A stretch of DNA of 64,000 nucleotides, from positions 1 to 64,000 of the forward strand of contig JAIOKI010000009.1 of NCBI GenBank assembly GCA_028335825.1, in the 5' to 3' direction. Each line of letters opens with the position of its first letter. Positions within the stretch are counted from its first letter, which is position 1. Positions 50,555 to 61,592 of this stretch are shown piece by piece. The translations under genes were made by a program, and so were the position numbers. Below the pieces are notes generated by a model that ran no database searches, was not told where the DNA came from, and saw nothing but the letters and a program-made list of their open reading frames with translations. This stretch comes from Nosema muscidifuracis (taxonomy: Eukaryota > Microsporidia > Nosematidae).

Positions 50555-52198
50555 TTAGTCTTTTTTTTTATGATCATCTAACAATTTATAAATATCATCA
50601 TAAATAACTTCAGTCTGACTATTGCCCTTTTTATATTTAATTAAACTCATTAATTCTGATTTAATATCTCCAAGTAGTGACGAATAAATATCATTTTTAG
50701 ATTTAGAGCTTTTTCCATTTAGAAAAATCTTAGCAAGAAATTCATTTATGCAAAGAATAATGTGATCAAAGGTATTCTTTGATTTATTGTTTACACTTTC
50801 GATGAATTTAAATAGTATCTCTGTATCATCAGAACAATTATCAGTGATTTTCTTCTCGTACATCTCACACATTTCAAAATACATTAACAAATCAAAAAAG
50901 ACACTTGAAATATTATCACGATGAAAACAAATTTCATCCATGATAAAGAGAGAAAGTTTTTCGTAATATTCAGAATTATCATTTTCTTTGATTAATTTAG
51001 GATTAACGTAATCAAGATTTAGTGTATTATTACATTTTTCAACTAAATCTAAGTTTAATAGAATTTCATACATTATTAAATTTCTAGCTTTTCCTTTATT
51101 AGATAATATACTTATTAAAATATCCTTGTATAATTTACTATCTTTTATAAGATAAATAAATCTTAAAATAGTCTTAATATTTTCTACACTGCTATTTTGA
51201 TAAGTTTCGAAAAAAATATTCATTTCTTTAAGAACATCTTCATCACTACACTTATTTTTAAAATAAGAACGCCAATTCATAAATATTTCAATATTAAATA
51301 ATCTTACTTGAAGATTTTGATCTTCTTTTTTACTAGAGTTAGCTAAAGACTCATTATGGTTTATAGTATCATCTTGAACAAATACACCATTTTTATTAGA
51401 TTCAGCTGTTTTTCTGCATTTATCAAATTTTTTTGCTCTTGACTTAACTATATTATCTTCTCTATCAATATAAAGACAGGAAATATTTATTAATGATAAT
51501 AATTGTAATATTTCGTTTAATTCTTCTTCCTTATAATTAGAAGACTTTTTGATATGATACTCTAGATATTTTTTGTAATTAAATTCATTCATATCAATAT
51601 TGTAAATAAAAGTATTTTTACTATCTTGAGTTAAATTAAAATTTAATTCAAGATTATCACAACCTTTTGAAAAGCTTATACTAGAATCTAATTTTCTATT
51701 ATTGTCTGAGTTTTTTGAAGATGGATTATTTTTCACGTCTTTATTATATACTAAGTATGACTTAGTAACTTTATTATAATTGATATAATTAGAATAATCT
51801 GAAAGATTTTTCATTAAATTAGAGATTTTATCTTTATATTTATTGGTTTCCTTATTTTTTACAATATAAAAAAACTTTTTTATATCAGAAAATCCGTATA
51901 CAATTCCAGCAATTCTTTTTTTCAATTCATCTTTCAAGTCATTTTTTTCATCTAGGTACTTATTTAAGCTAATAGTAGATACATCTGTAGATTTTCGTGA
52001 TTCATTGTATCTTGTGATAAAAATCTGTGATTTACGAATCTTTAGTACATGCATTGGAAGATTACAGTCTTTGCTTATAAATACAAAATCTTCTGCATCA
52101 GTTTTCTTCGAAATTATTTTAGATAAATCATCTTGTATTTCTTTTTTCAGTTTAGATGTAGAAATTGATATTAAATGTAGTAAAGCAAAAAATTTCAT
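50555..52198 (-). CDS. Large secreted orphan protein (547 aa from Met at 52198)
   Basis: The frame is open to 52282, but the internal ATG at 52198 is the better start. It gives a clean signal peptide (MKFFALLHLISISTSKLKK) and is directly preceded by TTTTTTACCCCATC, the strongest CCC start motif in the window; the upstream 28 codons are only AT-driven. The mature protein is hydrophilic and mostly helical, with a Ser/Asn/Lys-rich middle (about residues 160-190 and 275-310) and a helical C-terminal half from about residue 310, containing several cysteines (for example CSDED, CNNTL, CEMYEKK, CSDDTE). No other membrane segment or known domain is visible. The secretory route suggests spore wall, polar tube or host-directed function; this is inference. 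Confidence 0.8.
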   Translation of the reverse strand: MKFFALLHLISISTSKLKKEIQDDLSKIISKKTDAEDFVFISKDCNLPMHVLKIRKSQIFITRYNESRKSTDVSTISLNKYLDEKNDLKDELKKRIAGIVYGFSDIKKFFYIVKNKETNKYKDKISNLMKNLSDYSNYINYNKVTKSYLVYNKDVKNNPSSKNSDNNRKLDSSISFSKGCDNLELNFNLTQDSKNTFIYNIDMNEFNYKKYLEYHIKKSSNYKEEELNEILQLLSLINISCLYIDREDNIVKSRAKKFDKCRKTAESNKNGVFVQDDTINHNESLANSSKKEDQNLQVRLFNIEIFMNWRSYFKNKCSDEDVLKEMNIFFETYQNSSVENIKTILRFIYLIKDSKLYKDILISILSNKGKARNLIMYEILLNLDLVEKCNNTLNLDYVNPKLIKENDNSEYYEKLSLFIMDEICFHRDNISSVFFDLLMYFEMCEMYEKKITDNCSDDTEILFKFIESVNNKSKNTFDHIILCINEFLAKIFLNGKSSKSKNDIYSSLLGDIKSELMSLIKYKKGNSQTEVIYDDIYKLLDDHKKKD

Positions 52199-52213
52199 GA
52201 TGGGGTAAAAAAT
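52199..52213 (-). promoter_or_regulatory. CCC start-site motif (TTTTTTACCCCATC)
   Basis: CCCC lies 3-6 nt before the ATG at 52198 on the minus strand, preceded by a T-run. It decides between this start and the in-frame ATG 84 nt upstream. Confidence 0.65.
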
Positions 52214-53419
52214 TTCAAATTTATATTTTAAAAAATAAATTAATTTTTTTTTTAATTTAACAATTGACAAATAAAAAATCATAGATATGTTAGAAATAAA
52301 GAAATAAAGAATTCTTATTTTTGTATATAAATTGAATAATTTTTAATTTAAAAACTATAAGAATATAATTTTTGCAATATTTTAATGTAGTTATAAAATA
52401 ATAAATATATCATAATTAATATAATATTTTATTTTTATGTAATTGTTGTGTAATTTTAATTTACAAATAAAAATTTATCATTTAAATTAAAAATATATCA
52501 AACATTTATATATATCAGAAAAAGAGATAATAATTTTCTTTGTGTAATTATAATGCTTACTATTAAATAAATTAAATTTTATAAATTCAAGATGTATGAT
52601 TGATAATGATAAATTAAAAATTACGTATTTAAATTCTGATTTTATAATTTATAATTTGAGACAATGTAGATAATCCAATAGATTATATAACAATATTGAT
52701 TGATAATTTAAATACTTTATTATTGTTAAAAAAGTAGAATTTCATCTTTTATTTATAGTTGATTATACATAGATAAATTAATTATTTCTTTGTAATTTAC
52801 TAATATTAAACATATATTTAATAAGAAGTGAGAAATTTCAAAAATATAATTTTGTAACTATAATTAATATTTCACATTTCTAAAAATTACCAGCCAAAAT
52901 TACAAATTCAATATTTAATAGGTATGAAGATTGTGCACATAAATGTTACGCTATATCAAGACCAAACAAAAAAATTGGAATGATCCTTAAACAATTTGTT
53001 GATAATAAAATTTTTTATTATCATCTTACGAAAAGCCACGTGGTCATAACAAAATTTATAAATAAAACAATATAACATAACAGGATATTTTTTGTATTTG
53101 TTTGTAATTAATTCATTAATTATGCTTCCTTTTCTTAATGCTCTAAACTTATTATGAGCTACTTACACATGAATTCTGTTGATGCAGAATTTAATCATTA
53201 TTCTATATAATATAATTACTTAGTCCTAAATGTCATTTGAACTGATTTTCTGAGAATACTTGTTATTATACCAGACTTTGTTTTTAACATATCTTTAGAT
53301 CACTACTGTACAGGAACTATACATTCTTTGTTAATATTATTTATTGATTTTCCAAAACGTTAAATAAATTACCCCTTTTTATGAATTTCTATTGGATAAA
53401 CAACATAAAAGAAATTAAA
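52214..53419. other. AT-rich spacer, no gene seen
   Basis: Nothing supportable, apart from slightly GC-richer patches near 52970-53080 and 53220-53320 that carry no readable frame. Confidence 0.45.
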
Positions 53420-53960
53420 TCTTAGACATATATTATTACATCTATAGACAAAGGGGACAATAAACCAATAGAAAAATTTATTGTCAATTCTTCAATTTAT
53501 ATCGTAATGCAATAGCTGAAACTTTTAATATTAACATATTAAATCAAGTTTTAAGTATATACACACTACTGATCTCTTAAATTGTAAATGAAGAGCAATA
53601 CTTGCTGATTCATTATTTGTATAAGCTATTTTATAGGCTTGTTTATTGCACAATGACAAGAATTATATTATTCATACTGTAAAAGTCTATTTTTATGGAT
53701 TGAAGTCTGATTGTATGCCATTTACTGGTGTTTTAGATTCAGATAATTTTAATATTACTGAATTTTGCTTACCAGAAGACAGAAACTTCATCTTATTTGT
53801 GGATAAAAGATAGTCGTTGTTTGTGATAAACTACCTGATATTCAGAAAATCATGAACAAATATTTATATATACATTGAAGTTGGTAAAATACTAAAGAAA
53901 ATTTTAGAATTATATGACTCTAGAGATGTTAAAAACAATTTATACAAACTATAGATCATG
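53420..53960 (+). mobile_element. Mutator-like transposase relic, copy B (5' part)
   Basis: The string AGAGCAATACTTGCTGATTC and the following about 200 bp align with copy A (25063 onward). They include AAGTCTGATTGTATGCCATT in place of AAGTCTGATTGTATGCTATT, and a block reading SDNFNITEFCLPEDRNFIL. Copy C on the minus strand carries the same ATACTTGCTGATTCA string and a DITELNFPN counterpart. Only the N-terminal portion is recognisable here. The element is broken by several stops and frame changes, with no visible ends. Confidence 0.6.
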
Positions 53961-56028
53961 AATTTCTATAAAAGAATATCTGAAATATAAATACATCTAT
54001 AGATTTCTATTTTTCAGAATAAATACTATATTGATAAATAAGGTAACTCAAAAATTAATAATTGATAATCCATATAGTACTAAAAATACTATATCTAGTT
54101 TTGTCTCACAGTTTAATATGATGTATAATTAAACTGTTTATTTAGTCGTTAAGAATGTAATCTTGGTCATGAATTGATACCTGTTCTGCAGGATTAGCAA
54201 TACAAAGAATGGCTATTTTTTTATGTAATGTGTTTAGATATATTATTATATGAATATTTTATAGTGTTATAAATACGATAATGACTCGACACGAGATAAT
54301 TCACTATATTTAAGAATCAGAAAGCATAAATATAATGACTAAAATCATTTAATTATAGATATTTCATCTATATACAGTAAAACTAGGACCAAATTAGAAA
54401 TTCATCATAGTATAAGTATAAATATCTGGTATATTGTTCAAGTACAAAGAATTGACTAAAAGATTTATAATTACTTACTATCTCATGTAATAGAAATAGA
54501 AATAAAGACAATGAACTTTTTATTGAAGATTTAATCTATAATCTTTTATGATAAAAGTAAAACAATTAAGACTTTGGTCTTAGTATTAAATTTAATATAT
54601 TATATAAGAAAATTTTAAAATTTAGAACTATCTTTCATCTAATGTCCTCGAAATTATAAGAACAGTCGAAACAGGGTATGTCGCCTATCTATTTTCTATA
54701 AGAATCAAAGATTAAATGTGATTGAAATGAGAGAGAGAAGATAAAACATACCTATTCTAGAAATATAAATAAATAGAAAAGTTAAGGTATAGCAGATATT
54801 GATTGGTTAAATTGTTATTTATGCACTATATATAAAGATACTTGATTGACATATTATTAAGAAATATGGTGCGAATAAAATTTCGATTTTTATTTACAGT
54901 AATATTTGTTGTGACATATATGGATTTAACTAAGATAAAAAATTATTGTAAGTTAAGCAATTATTGACTTTTTGGATAACGATATTATATCATTAGATTG
55001 AAGTCTAGTATTTTTATACCCATATTTAGTAAAAAGTAAAAAAAAATTTAGTAAAATCAGAGAATAATGATGAGAGAAGTTCGTAAGTTTTAATTTTATG
55101 GCATAAACTAATTGTAGATTATGATTTTTTACTAAGATAAAAAATAGTTCAAATTGTATTCTATTCAACTATGGATAGACTTCTTTTTATCAGATCTATG
55201 AGACAACCAAGGTAAAATACAAATGATAGTTATAAATTGTACCTGTTTATAAATATTTTATTCACAAGATAATTATTCAATCTAAGGTTTGAAATTTCTA
55301 AAGAATGTGATTTTCAAATCTAATTGATTCGATATTCTATCATAAGTAGACCATGAATGTTACCATTTATCAACAAAAAATTATTTGATAGTTCTAGTGA
55401 AATATAAATACACTACTACAGTCATATAAATTTTTGAGATTCTTTGGATCATTTTTACTGTATACCTATGATTAAAAAGATTTATTATTTAAGAAGTCAT
55501 ACAAATTATATTTTTTGTTTGATTGGTTTGTTAAAGAGTTTCACAATACTATAAATAAGTTAAAACAATTCAACTAATTATAGAAGAATTTACCATGGAT
55601 TGCAAAAAATGATAAGAAAATGTTTCTGTAACGAATAGCTTGATTGATGAGCATTTAAAATTTTATAGAGTTAATAAATTGTGCAAATTTGTTATTGAAG
55701 GTAAATATTGAAATTTATGTGAAAAATTTTAAAGATATGTATCAAAGAAAAGGAGTTTGATGAATAACTTATATTTTCATATTTCTTTATGATTAATTTA
55801 ACTGAAGATCTATAACTTAAATAGTTTTCAGAATTGATATATCTCATTTTTATATCGATTTTGCTTCATATAATCATTAAGATTTACATACATATTCATT
55901 GACCAATTCTTATAAAATAAAAAGACATTATGTTAATTAATCTTTTAAGTGATTACAATACTCAATTTTAGGCAGTATAATAATATATTTGTGAAATATA
56001 CCACCCAATATAAATTGATGCAAAATAT
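53961..56028. other. Decayed interval, possibly more transposon debris
   Basis: On the plus strand there are protein-like patches (for example SKTRTKLEIHHSISINIW near 54365, and LEIIRTVETGYVAYLFSIR near 54645-54705), but they do not connect or match a family I can name with confidence. An IS1595/ISXO2-like transposase was considered. No intact gene is supportable. Confidence 0.35.
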
Positions 56029-57090
56029 TTAATTAAATATTCCAGATGATATTAAGTAGATTATCAAAGATATTATAATGATAAATGCACCAGTAAGACC
56101 GCATCCTAATTTCATTTTATTCTTCTTATTCTTAACAGAATATAATCCTAATAAGCTTATCAATACTATTCCTGTAACTGAAACAGGTACAACAGTATTT
56201 ATATCGAAATCTTTAGTTTCAGTAGAATTTTCAACTGTAGAAATTTCTTCAATACTATGTAATCTTCTTCCATAATGAACAGGATCATGTCTAACAGATA
56301 AATCTTCAGGGCTTCTTATCATTAATTCAACATTCAATATTTTGCTAATTTCATTAAGTTGATTCTCAAAATCTTCGTTCTTACAATCTGATTGAATATC
56401 TCGACTTACAGCATCAGACAAACACTTCAAGTTGTTAAAACATTCGTCACGTAATTCATACGCACTGCATCTGACAGCATTTATATTAGAAGCATTATCA
56501 CAAAGCTCTTCTAATTTTTTAAAAAAAATATCCTTGGCTTTATCGACATGTTTACCTACGTCATATTTTACCAGTTTTTTGTTTATCGGTCGATAATCGT
56601 ATTTATCACACCCTTCAATATACTTATCATCTGTATAAATGTTTTCAAAATCATATAATGTACATATTCTGTAAAACGATAAATAATCATAAGAATATTT
56701 TAAGCAAATTGGATCACAATTACATAACTTTCTAGTATAATGCTCCAAACATTTTGGTATTATACTGATTTCTCTTTTTTCAGAATCTTGAACATTTACG
56801 TTTTGTGTCATATTCTTACACATTTGTATCTTCGAAATTATAACATCAAATTTCCAATCAATAAATTTATCTATATATTCAAAATTAGCTTTTGTACTTG
56901 GGTTAAGTAATATTTCTGAAGTAGAATTTGTAGCAGCTACCTTGTTAGAAGAATTCAAATTATCAATTTCATGTGCTCCTAATCCTTCAATATTTTGATC
57001 TTCCGCTGCATCTTTATTAATTTCGTTTCGTTCTGGATTGTTAATAGGAAGAGAAACTTTGTTAGTATTGTTGGTATTAGGTGTCTTCAT
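56029..57090 (-). CDS. Intact Cys-rich protein with C-terminal membrane hairpin (353 aa)
   Basis: This is the only unbroken member of a three-locus family here. Residues 1-75 are polar, Asn-rich and low-complexity. Residues 85-245 form a Cys scaffold: C91, C114, C123, C125, C129 (PKCLEHYTRKLCNCDPIC), C143, C161, C197, C208, C217, C223 and C236, with AYELRDEC and CKNEDF as the most conserved strings. A dibasic GRRLH at 274-278 aligns with KREI and KRSL of the paralogues and could be a processing site. Two hydrophobic helices (about 299-318 and 329-349) flank a basic turn (KNKKNKMK), giving a C-terminal hairpin. There is no N-terminal signal peptide. The ATG at 57090 lies 10 nt after ACACCC. 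Twelve ectodomain cysteines suggest a disulfide-bonded, lumen- or surface-exposed domain; function unknown. Confidence 0.85.
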   Translation of the reverse strand: MKTPNTNNTNKVSLPINNPERNEINKDAAEDQNIEGLGAHEIDNLNSSNKVAATNSTSEILLNPSTKANFEYIDKFIDWKFDVIISKIQMCKNMTQNVNVQDSEKREISIIPKCLEHYTRKLCNCDPICLKYSYDYLSFYRICTLYDFENIYTDDKYIEGCDKYDYRPINKKLVKYDVGKHVDKAKDIFFKKLEELCDNASNINAVRCSAYELRDECFNNLKCLSDAVSRDIQSDCKNEDFENQLNEISKILNVELMIRSPEDLSVRHDPVHYGRRLHSIEEISTVENSTETKDFDINTVVPVSVTGIVLISLLGLYSVKNKKNKMKLGCGLTGAFIIIISLIIYLISSGIFN

Positions 57091-57106
57091 TTTAAATTTT
57101 GGGTGT
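57091..57106 (-). promoter_or_regulatory. CCC start-site motif (ACACCC, 10 nt spacer)
   Basis: ACACCCAAAATTTAAA directly precedes the ATG at 57090. The CCC is a little further from the ATG than in the other genes. The two broken paralogues lack it. Confidence 0.45.
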
Positions 57107-57345
57107 TATGTATTTATATAGTTTATTTTTAATAAAAAACTAATGATTTTAATCTAAAAAAATATTGTATGAAAGTCATTTTAAAATATTTAAAAAATAT
57201 TTTATATTGATATTAATTTAAAAAAGTTATAAAATTTTAATTAAAATTTCATCTTACAATACTATAAAATACACTATGATTATATAAACTAGATTTTTTA
57301 TCTAAATTTACTAAAATTTGTTATTTCTTTTCAGAATTACAATAG

Positions 57346-57483
57346 ATGAATGGTATCTATCATAGAAAGATCCTACTTGCAGTTCTTTCTTTACATGTGT
57401 TCTCATCTATGATCGCAAGACATACTTTCAAGAATGTTCTTGAGAACTCTGATTTGTATATTTTTGTGGTAAGTAGTTACTAA
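57346..57483 (+). CDS. Short secreted-type frame with an in-frame GTAAGT
   Basis: A 45-codon frame starts MNGIYHRKILLAVLSLHVFS, a textbook signal peptide, followed by SMIARHTFKNVLENSDLY. G+C is clearly higher than in the surrounding DNA. Near the end GTGGTAAGTAGTTACTAAG contains the microsporidian 5' splice consensus GTAAGT and a branch-like TACTAA, so the frame could be a first exon whose continuation is lost or spliced. No convincing second exon follows, and no CCC motif precedes the ATG. It lies divergent from the Cys-rich gene, 255 bp away. It may be a real mini-gene, an exon remnant or chance. Confidence 0.35.
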   Translation: MNGIYHRKILLAVLSLHVFSSMIARHTFKNVLENSDLYIFVVSSY

Positions 57484-58719
57484 GTTGTAAATATAACTAC
57501 AAAAGAAGTTATTTTGGTCTCAAATTTACTCGATCTAAAATATTATTAATTATTGATTTAAGTAATTTTTATTAATCATTTTATCATAAAATCAAATTTC
57601 ACTACAATATACTTAAATTTAATTATATAGTTCGTTTCGATTTATAAAGTAATTAATTAAATTTTTATAAATTGATCAAATTTTAAATTAATATTAAATT
57701 CAAAATATTGTTAATAGTTCATAAATATTTAATATATGTAAAAATAAGTTTTGTGATTTATAACTTACCTAACCTAGATGAAACACAAATATGATCAATT
57801 ATTTTTTATACAAATTTATTTCAATAATGACACTATTATTGGTTACAAGATATAAAATGTAACTCAAATTAAAAAGTTGAATAGAAGATGAGATTTTAAT
57901 AAAGTACTCAGAGGAACTTTAGAAAGCTAAACTATGAACAAGAGTCATAAGAAATCTATAATAAAGGTTAAAAGAAGCAGACTTGTCAGAAGTGTAAATT
58001 GAAAAGATTGATGAATAATTAATTGACAAGAAATATTAAATCATAAATATTTTGTTTTATATATACTTAATGACGTGTTGTTCTATACTTCTCTTAAAAT
58101 AATAATTTTAACATTTTTTGTTTTAAATCATATATTCCTCCTTATCTAACAATATAGTCATTATGATAATATTTTATTAAATCCTTTCTTTACAATTTTA
58201 GTATCTTTTTATATGTTATATTTTTGGCAATATTTACTTCTTAAAAATGATATTCTCTTCATATCCTTTCATAAAATTCTATCTAGACCTTCATATGTAC
58301 TTTTTCTTGTAACAACTTATCATAAATATCATTCCAATGTGATACATTAGATTTTCAATCTTGTAATTTAAATTATTTTCCTGACGTTGATCATTCATTC
58401 TTTTTAAAAATAATTATTCCATTAAATTTATAACATAATTACTAAATTTCTATATAAAATTTGTTCTTTACTTTATGATTAATAATTTTAATCTAATTAA
58501 AATTATTCAAGATTTACAATTCTTATTATAATAAAGATGGTTCTTTTTTCGAAAATATTAACTTTTCTTTTCCTCATGTTTTTGTTAAAAATGACTAAAA
58601 TAACAGGTTCGGTTAGTAGCTTATAAATTGATAAATATGTTGGATTTTTTTTGAAAGTTAATCCCAATTATTGTAAAATTTTTATTTATAAAATTTATGA
58701 TACGTTTATGTCGCAAAAT
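57484..58719. other. AT-rich spacer with a signal-peptide-like short frame
   Basis: At 58537-58626 (plus) a 29-codon frame reads MVLFSKILTFLFLMFLLKMT and ends soon after in TGSVSSL. It looks like a secreted-protein start cut off by a stop, and is too short to call as a gene. Nothing else is supportable. Confidence 0.3.
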
Positions 58720-59560
58720 TTACTTAAAAAATATTTAAGCATTTAATTTTATTCCTTCTTTCAATCCACACAAAAGAACTTCTAAAGTAATTAGTCTTGT
58801 ATTATAAGATCACTACAACTTCTTAATATCGCTTTCGTGATCAACATATTTTATATTTATTTTTTTGACTTTCCTCTTGTAGTCATTCAATATTTAAATA
58901 TATTTAAGAGTATTAAGGTACTACAAGAAACTAGAATTATTTTTATTAATTAGATTATAAAGTTTTGAATTAAATCCTTCAACAACATTATTAGTTCTAC
59001 CCTAAAAAGTACATATTTTTTCTACTAAATGTGGTCCTATAATTTCTATATACATATTTAATAAGCTTTCTAATTTTTCATCATAAATATATATTAGGAA
59101 AATTCCACTGATTTATTGTCTAGAGGAGAGTTAATAAGATTAAAGACATTATCATCATTTTCGTTAGTTTTATTAGAAATAAACGATAGATCATAGGAAA
59201 ACGCTATCTATTGAATCTTCATGTATAATATATACTTAATAAAAACTACTTAAAGAATACTTAAAAATCTTCACTAAATCTAATTCTTTATTTAAGAAGG
59301 AACTTCTGCCATTAGGAAAATTTAATTCAGTAATATCAAAAATCAGGATTTAATACAAGTAAATTAAATTAAATCTATAAATAGATTCCTTTATATTATC
59401 AAATGATACATCTTGTCATTGTATAATAATCATAAATACTACAAGGATTCCAAAATTTTAATTACATAACTCATTTCTAAAAACAAAATGTGAATCAGCA
59501 AGTATAACTATTATAATACTCTTCATTTTATATTTCAAAATATTATTAAAAACATAGTGT
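58720..59560 (-). mobile_element. Mutator-like transposase relic, copy C
   Basis: The minus strand carries the N-terminal ILADSHFVFRNE (about 59470-59510), then DITELNFPNGRSSFLNKELD, and near 58990-59090 the MULE C-terminal hallmark GRTNNVVEGFNSKLYNLI, preceded by YDEKLESLLNMYIEIIGPHL. The tail (KRKVKKINIKYVDHESD, about 58830-58880, then VLLCGLKEG) aligns at DNA level with copy A near 25930-26050. The RTNN-VEG-N motif identifies the family. There are several stops and frame changes but fewer than in copy A, so this is probably the youngest of the three. No terminal inverted repeats were recognised. Confidence 0.7.
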
Positions 59561-61235
59561 GTATATAAACTCCAACTGATTTAATAATTTAATCATTAGA
59601 GTGGTTAATCTGACATTATAAGTTACATTGGAGCATTTCCAGTATCTTTCTTTATAGGTCTTAGTCATCTATAATTGAATTTAATTACTCCCAGTTTATA
59701 CGAAAGAAATTCAATATATATTGATAATTTTTTTATAAAAATCTTAGGGGGTTTTGGGAAATCACATTATACAAATATATATACAATTTAAAGATATTTC
59801 CAAAATCAAAAATAATTTTCAAATCTAAAATCATGATAATAATATGGTAAACAAAAATGATTTAATAAATATTCTGAATAGTTTTACTATCATCTAATTT
59901 ATATCTTTAAGGAAAAATATTAAATTATTTATATAATACTTTTTTAATATATTTTTTTATTTATGTTATTTTAATTTATTCTTAATGATTCATTTTATTA
60001 ATTAATTAATAATATATATGAGGTTGAAAAAAGACTTCTCTATCTTATTAATCTAACCATAAAATTATTTTTTAGACCCATAACATAAAAAAGACAACTT
60101 TTTAGATCCCATGGATAATAATTTAGAATACATCAAATAAAACCAAGATAAAATTGAGTGATTAGAGATATATTCTAAGATATGGAAGATTAATAAAAAA
60201 ACATGTGAGACCCTTGGAATCAAGCAAGTAAACATCAATCTATGATGATGACTTGTATCAGATTAATGATATAGTCGTAGAAGAAGAAGTGGAGATATTT
60301 ATAATAATCTTGAGATTTTAAGAATAGAAGAAATACTGATAACTTTATAAACTCATTAAAATTTACTTACTTTATTCTATCTCTATTAAGATTATTGTTA
60401 ACAGGTAAAATAAATCTAGTGAGATAGGAATGGTGATCTTAAGAATTAGAGTTTTAGGTATTATAAAGATATTAGCAGAATGAATGAATATTCAATAACA
60501 TTAAATATATTTTTTTAATTCATTATTTCTATATTGTTAATATTTTTTCTGAATCGACTCACTCCTCATTATAAATATAATAATTATATAATATTATTAA
60601 ATTTTAAGGGAGTAAAATATATATCACATATATGGAAATATAAAGATGTTAAAGAAACATTATTTTTTTCTAATTTTTAACCCATAAAATATTATTCTTA
60701 CTTTTCTATATTTATAATTATAATATGGTAGTATCATTTAGATAAAAGATAGTGATTAAATTTTATCAATTAAATCATAAAGTCAGAAAATATAAAATTT
60801 TTATTAATTCATAAGAGATCAATCTTAGAATACTAAATAGTATTATTATAATAGATATTCATGTATGATAAGTTAATACATTTTAATTTATATTATTATT
60901 ATCTTTTAATTTAATTTCTTTTACATGGGGTAAAATAATAAATTATTTTAAAATTTTTATTTATAAATTTCTTGATGATTAAATTAATTTATTCCATTAC
61001 GGTATAAAAAGTCTCATATTAATACTTATATATTTTAATCTTCAAACAAATATGTTTTATAATATAAGATGTATCTTAATGATAATATTCATACTTCCAT
61101 GATTTAAGTCTATAGAGATGAATTAGAATAAAAATATGGCGTAGAAATGATATTCAAAAATATAATAATTAAAAATAAATCTCTAATATTTATCAGATAA
61201 TATAAGTATAAAAATGAAATTATCTCTTTTATTTT
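59561..61235. other. AT-rich interval with faint coding remnants
   Basis: Around 60110-60480 the plus strand has a purine-rich, protein-like stretch starting MDNNLEYIK and including IWKINKKTCETLGIKQVNIN, broken by several stops. It could be a decayed gene or element; I cannot name it. The remainder shows nothing. Confidence 0.3.
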
Positions 61236-61592
61236 TCAATTCAAATTATTCCTGCATTTTCTTATTTCTAAAAATATAATTAGAAATAATGAACATATAA
61301 ATAATGATAATAATAGTAATAATAATAAAAGTACAAAGGTGAATATAAAAACTGAAGTCCCAAAAAAATAATCATAAACTCCTGATAAAACTAAAATAAA
61401 TATTGATGACAATATGTAAAAAATTATAACATACTTTGTTATGTATTTTAAATTATTTAAAATTTCTGAATTATCATTGTCAGATCTGTATTTACAAGTT
61501 TCTTTTATTTTTTTGTTTATTGATCCATCATCTAAATCTATTACAAGAATATCATCGAGAGAATATGATAGTAGTAAATATAATAATAGCAT
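61236..61592 (-). CDS. Small secreted/membrane orphan protein (118 aa)
   Basis: The N-terminus (MLLLYLLLSYSLDD) is a short hydrophobic leader. After an acidic linker (VIDLDDGS) and a charged region with one Cys (KETCKYRSDNDNS) come two long hydrophobic segments at about residues 52-71 and 76-108, the second extremely Leu-rich, then a basic tail (EIRKCRNNLN). Topology is thus signal peptide or anchor, short lumenal domain, and membrane hairpin, reminiscent in outline of the Cys-rich family's tail but without sequence likeness. AATCCTTCTAA precedes the ATG at 61592, a CC-type motif. The family is unrecognised. Confidence 0.6.
   Translation of the reverse strand: MLLLYLLLSYSLDDILVIDLDDGSINKKIKETCKYRSDNDNSEILNNLKYITKYVIIFYILSSIFILVLSGVYDYFFGTSVFIFTFVLLLLLLLLSLFICSLFLIIFLEIRKCRNNLN

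Noticed and set aside
52005-52208. 67-codon plus-strand frame
   Set aside because: Antisense shadow of the secreted 547-residue protein.
54953-55168. 71-codon minus-strand frame
   Set aside because: No start motif, no domain, and T/A-driven composition; not supportable as a gene.
54200-55700. IS1595/ISXO2-like transposase
   Set aside because: A few patches look suggestive, but no catalytic motif or consistent order could be established.
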